Of a stretch of DNA of 64,000 nucleotides, positions 63,053 to 64,000 are shown piece after piece (within the stretch, counting starts at the first letter, position 1; each line of letters starts with the position of its first letter). The notes below the pieces were generated by a model, which saw only the letters and a program-made list of their open reading frames with translations, did not search any database and was not told where the DNA came from. Both the position numbers and the translations under genes were made by a program. The stretch is taken from NCBI GenBank assembly GCA_023388075.1, contig JAEWGX010000034.1, forward strand, positions 1 to 64,000, written 5' to 3'. This DNA is from Pseudomonadota bacterium. GTDB taxonomy: Bacteria > Pseudomonadota > Gammaproteobacteria > Burkholderiales > Burkholderiaceae_E.

Positions 63053-63808
63053 GTGTCCAGGCGCCCTGCCCTCCCCGACCTGCGGCGACCGCCGCGAGCA
63101 GCGGCCGCGGCGACGGTCGCCGTCGCCGCCTGGGCGGCACTGGCGGCGGTCACCCTCCCCGGGGGCGGGGGCGAGGCCAAGGCACGGTCGGCGACGGCGC
63201 GGCCGCCGATGTTGCTCCTCGCCCAGCGCGAGCGCAGCCAGGACCTGGAGAGCACGGTCATCACGCCGGAGACCAGCCGCCCGCCGGGCTTCGCGTTGGA
63301 CTTTCCGCGCCGCAAGCCGGGCCTCTGGGAGATCCGCAACGCGGCGAGCGAGAACCTGGGGATGCCGCCGACGCGGTTCTGCGTGGGCGAGGAAACCGAT
63401 ACGGCCAGGCATCACCTCGACCGCGTGGCCGGCGACAAGGGCTCCTGCACCATCGGCCCGTTCAAGCGGGTCGGCATCACCTGGGTGGCGGAATCGGTCT
63501 GCAAGGAGAGCCGCAGCGTCGTGGTGAGCCAGTCGGTGGCCTCGGGCGATTTCCAGACGCAGTATCGAATCGATACACTGGTCTACTATTCGCCGCCGCT
63601 CGCGAACAACAAGCGTGAAGACAAGGAAGCCGTCGTCGGCCGCTACCTGGGAGCCTGCGCGCCCGGGCAGCGGCCCGGAGACCTGGTGGTGCCGGGCATG
63701 GGCGTGCTCAACATGAGCGACGGCAGCCTGCAGCCGGAGCCTGCGCCACCCTCGCGCACCCAGGACGGCGTCTCCGCCCAGGACAACAGAAGGGCTCGCC
63801 CCCGATGA
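63053..63808 (+). CDS. DUF3617-like secreted protein
   Basis: 251 residues from GTG 63053, 14 bp after prpD. An N-terminal Ala-rich hydrophobic stretch (about residues 14-32) follows Arg residues and could be a signal peptide. The core has the DUF3617 pattern: KPGLWEIRNA, then PPTRFCVGEE, SCTIGPFKRVG, WVAESVC and RYLGACAPGQ, with four cysteines that probably form disulfides. Members are periplasmic proteins of unknown role. The start is uncertain: no ribosome-binding site is visible and ATG 63209 is an alternative. Confidence 0.7.
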   Translation: MSRRPALPDLRRPPRAAAAATVAVAAWAALAAVTLPGGGGEAKARSATARPPMLLLAQRERSQDLESTVITPETSRPPGFALDFPRRKPGLWEIRNAASENLGMPPTRFCVGEETDTARHHLDRVAGDKGSCTIGPFKRVGITWVAESVCKESRSVVVSQSVASGDFQTQYRIDTLVYYSPPLANNKREDKEAVVGRYLGACAPGQRPGDLVVPGMGVLNMSDGSLQPEPAPPSRTQDGVSAQDNRRARPR

Positions 63809-63849
63809 GCCCATCAAGAGAAAAATCCATACCGGAACAGAGAAGGAAA

Positions 63850-64000
63850 ATGGCACACAACGCGTTCAGCACCATGAAGAAGCTCGAGCTGGGCTCGGGC
63901 AAGTCGGCGTCTTACTACTCGCTCCCGGAGCTCGCCCGCAAGTTCCCCAATGTCTCGCGCCTGCCGGTCTCGATCCGGATCGTGCTGGAGTCGGTCCTGC
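63850..64000 (+). CDS. acnA: Aconitate hydratase AcnA (5' end only)
   Basis: Fifty residues before the window ends, so the gene is cut. HNAFSTMKKLELGSGKSASYYSLP followed by LPVSIRIVLESVL is the standard N-terminus of AcnA-type aconitase, which isomerises citrate to isocitrate and probably 2-methylaconitate to methylisocitrate. It does not resemble the N-terminus of AcnB or AcnD. AAGGA lies just before the ATG. Confidence 0.9.
   Translation, partial: MAHNAFSTMKKLELGSGKSASYYSLPELARKFPNVSRLPVSIRIVLESVL

Overview
The window is 64 kb of high-GC DNA (about two thirds G+C by eye; not computed) from a member of the Betaproteobacteria, most likely Burkholderiales-like. The indications are a RisA/RisS-type OmpR/EnvZ pair, a class I PHA synthase with PhaB and PhaR, a Bug (TctC) solute-binding protein, the order gntR-mdh next to sdhCDAB-sdhE and gltA, an odhAB-lpd-zapE operon, and a prpBC/prpD cluster leading into acnA. 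It looks chromosomal and mostly core. I found 51 protein genes and one tRNA, and no rRNA, insertion sequence, phage gene or CRISPR array.

Layout. 1-4.4 kb: tRNA-Leu(UAG), then an RND pump with its lipoprotein membrane-fusion partner. 4.5-7.75 kb: hpnCDE, which makes squalene for hopanoids, with overlapping stop and start codons. 7.8-14.6 kb: radA-alr, lplT, tsaB-rimI-udg and a secreted Ala/Pro-rich protein. 14.6-17.1 kb: a RisA/RisS two-component pair behind an array of GTAA motifs; the kinase appears to use a CTG start. 17.2-22.8 kb: ispD-ispF, mfd and serB. 22.9-28.2 kb: the only clearly accessory module, two cytosolic sulfatase-type hydrolases flanking a Bug binding protein, with a divergent LysR regulator. 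28.1-35 kb: rimO, the PHB genes phaC-phaB-phaR, pgeF and rluD. 35-38.1 kb: bamD, a YoaA/DinG helicase and a YdcH-like protein. 38.3-41.1 kb: a TRAP transporter (dctP-dctQ-dctM). 41.3-64 kb: central carbon metabolism, with zapE, lpd, odhB, odhA, gltA, a soluble hybrid histidine kinase, sdhE, sdhB, sdhA, sdhD, sdhC, gntR, mdh, prpB, prpC, a secreted protein, prpD, a DUF3617-like protein and the start of acnA.

How the parts fit. The last 23 kb hold most of the TCA cycle (citrate synthase, 2-oxoglutarate dehydrogenase, succinate dehydrogenase, malate dehydrogenase, aconitase) joined to the 2-methylcitrate cycle for propionyl-CoA. A GntR regulator with a perfect palindrome sits between gntR and mdh. 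The PHB genes draw on the same acetyl-CoA pool. The Bug and TRAP binding proteins suggest use of organic acids or related anions.

The best candidate for an undescribed system is the sulfatase/Bug/sulfatase/LysR module. Its divergent promoter has a T-N11-A LysR box about 64 bp upstream of a predicted start point that coincides with the ATG of the first gene, which implies a leaderless transcript. Other unusual points are the CTG start of the RisS-like kinase, the phased GTAA array before risA, a strong hairpin in the sucA leader, and in-frame tandem repeats in phaC and phaR.
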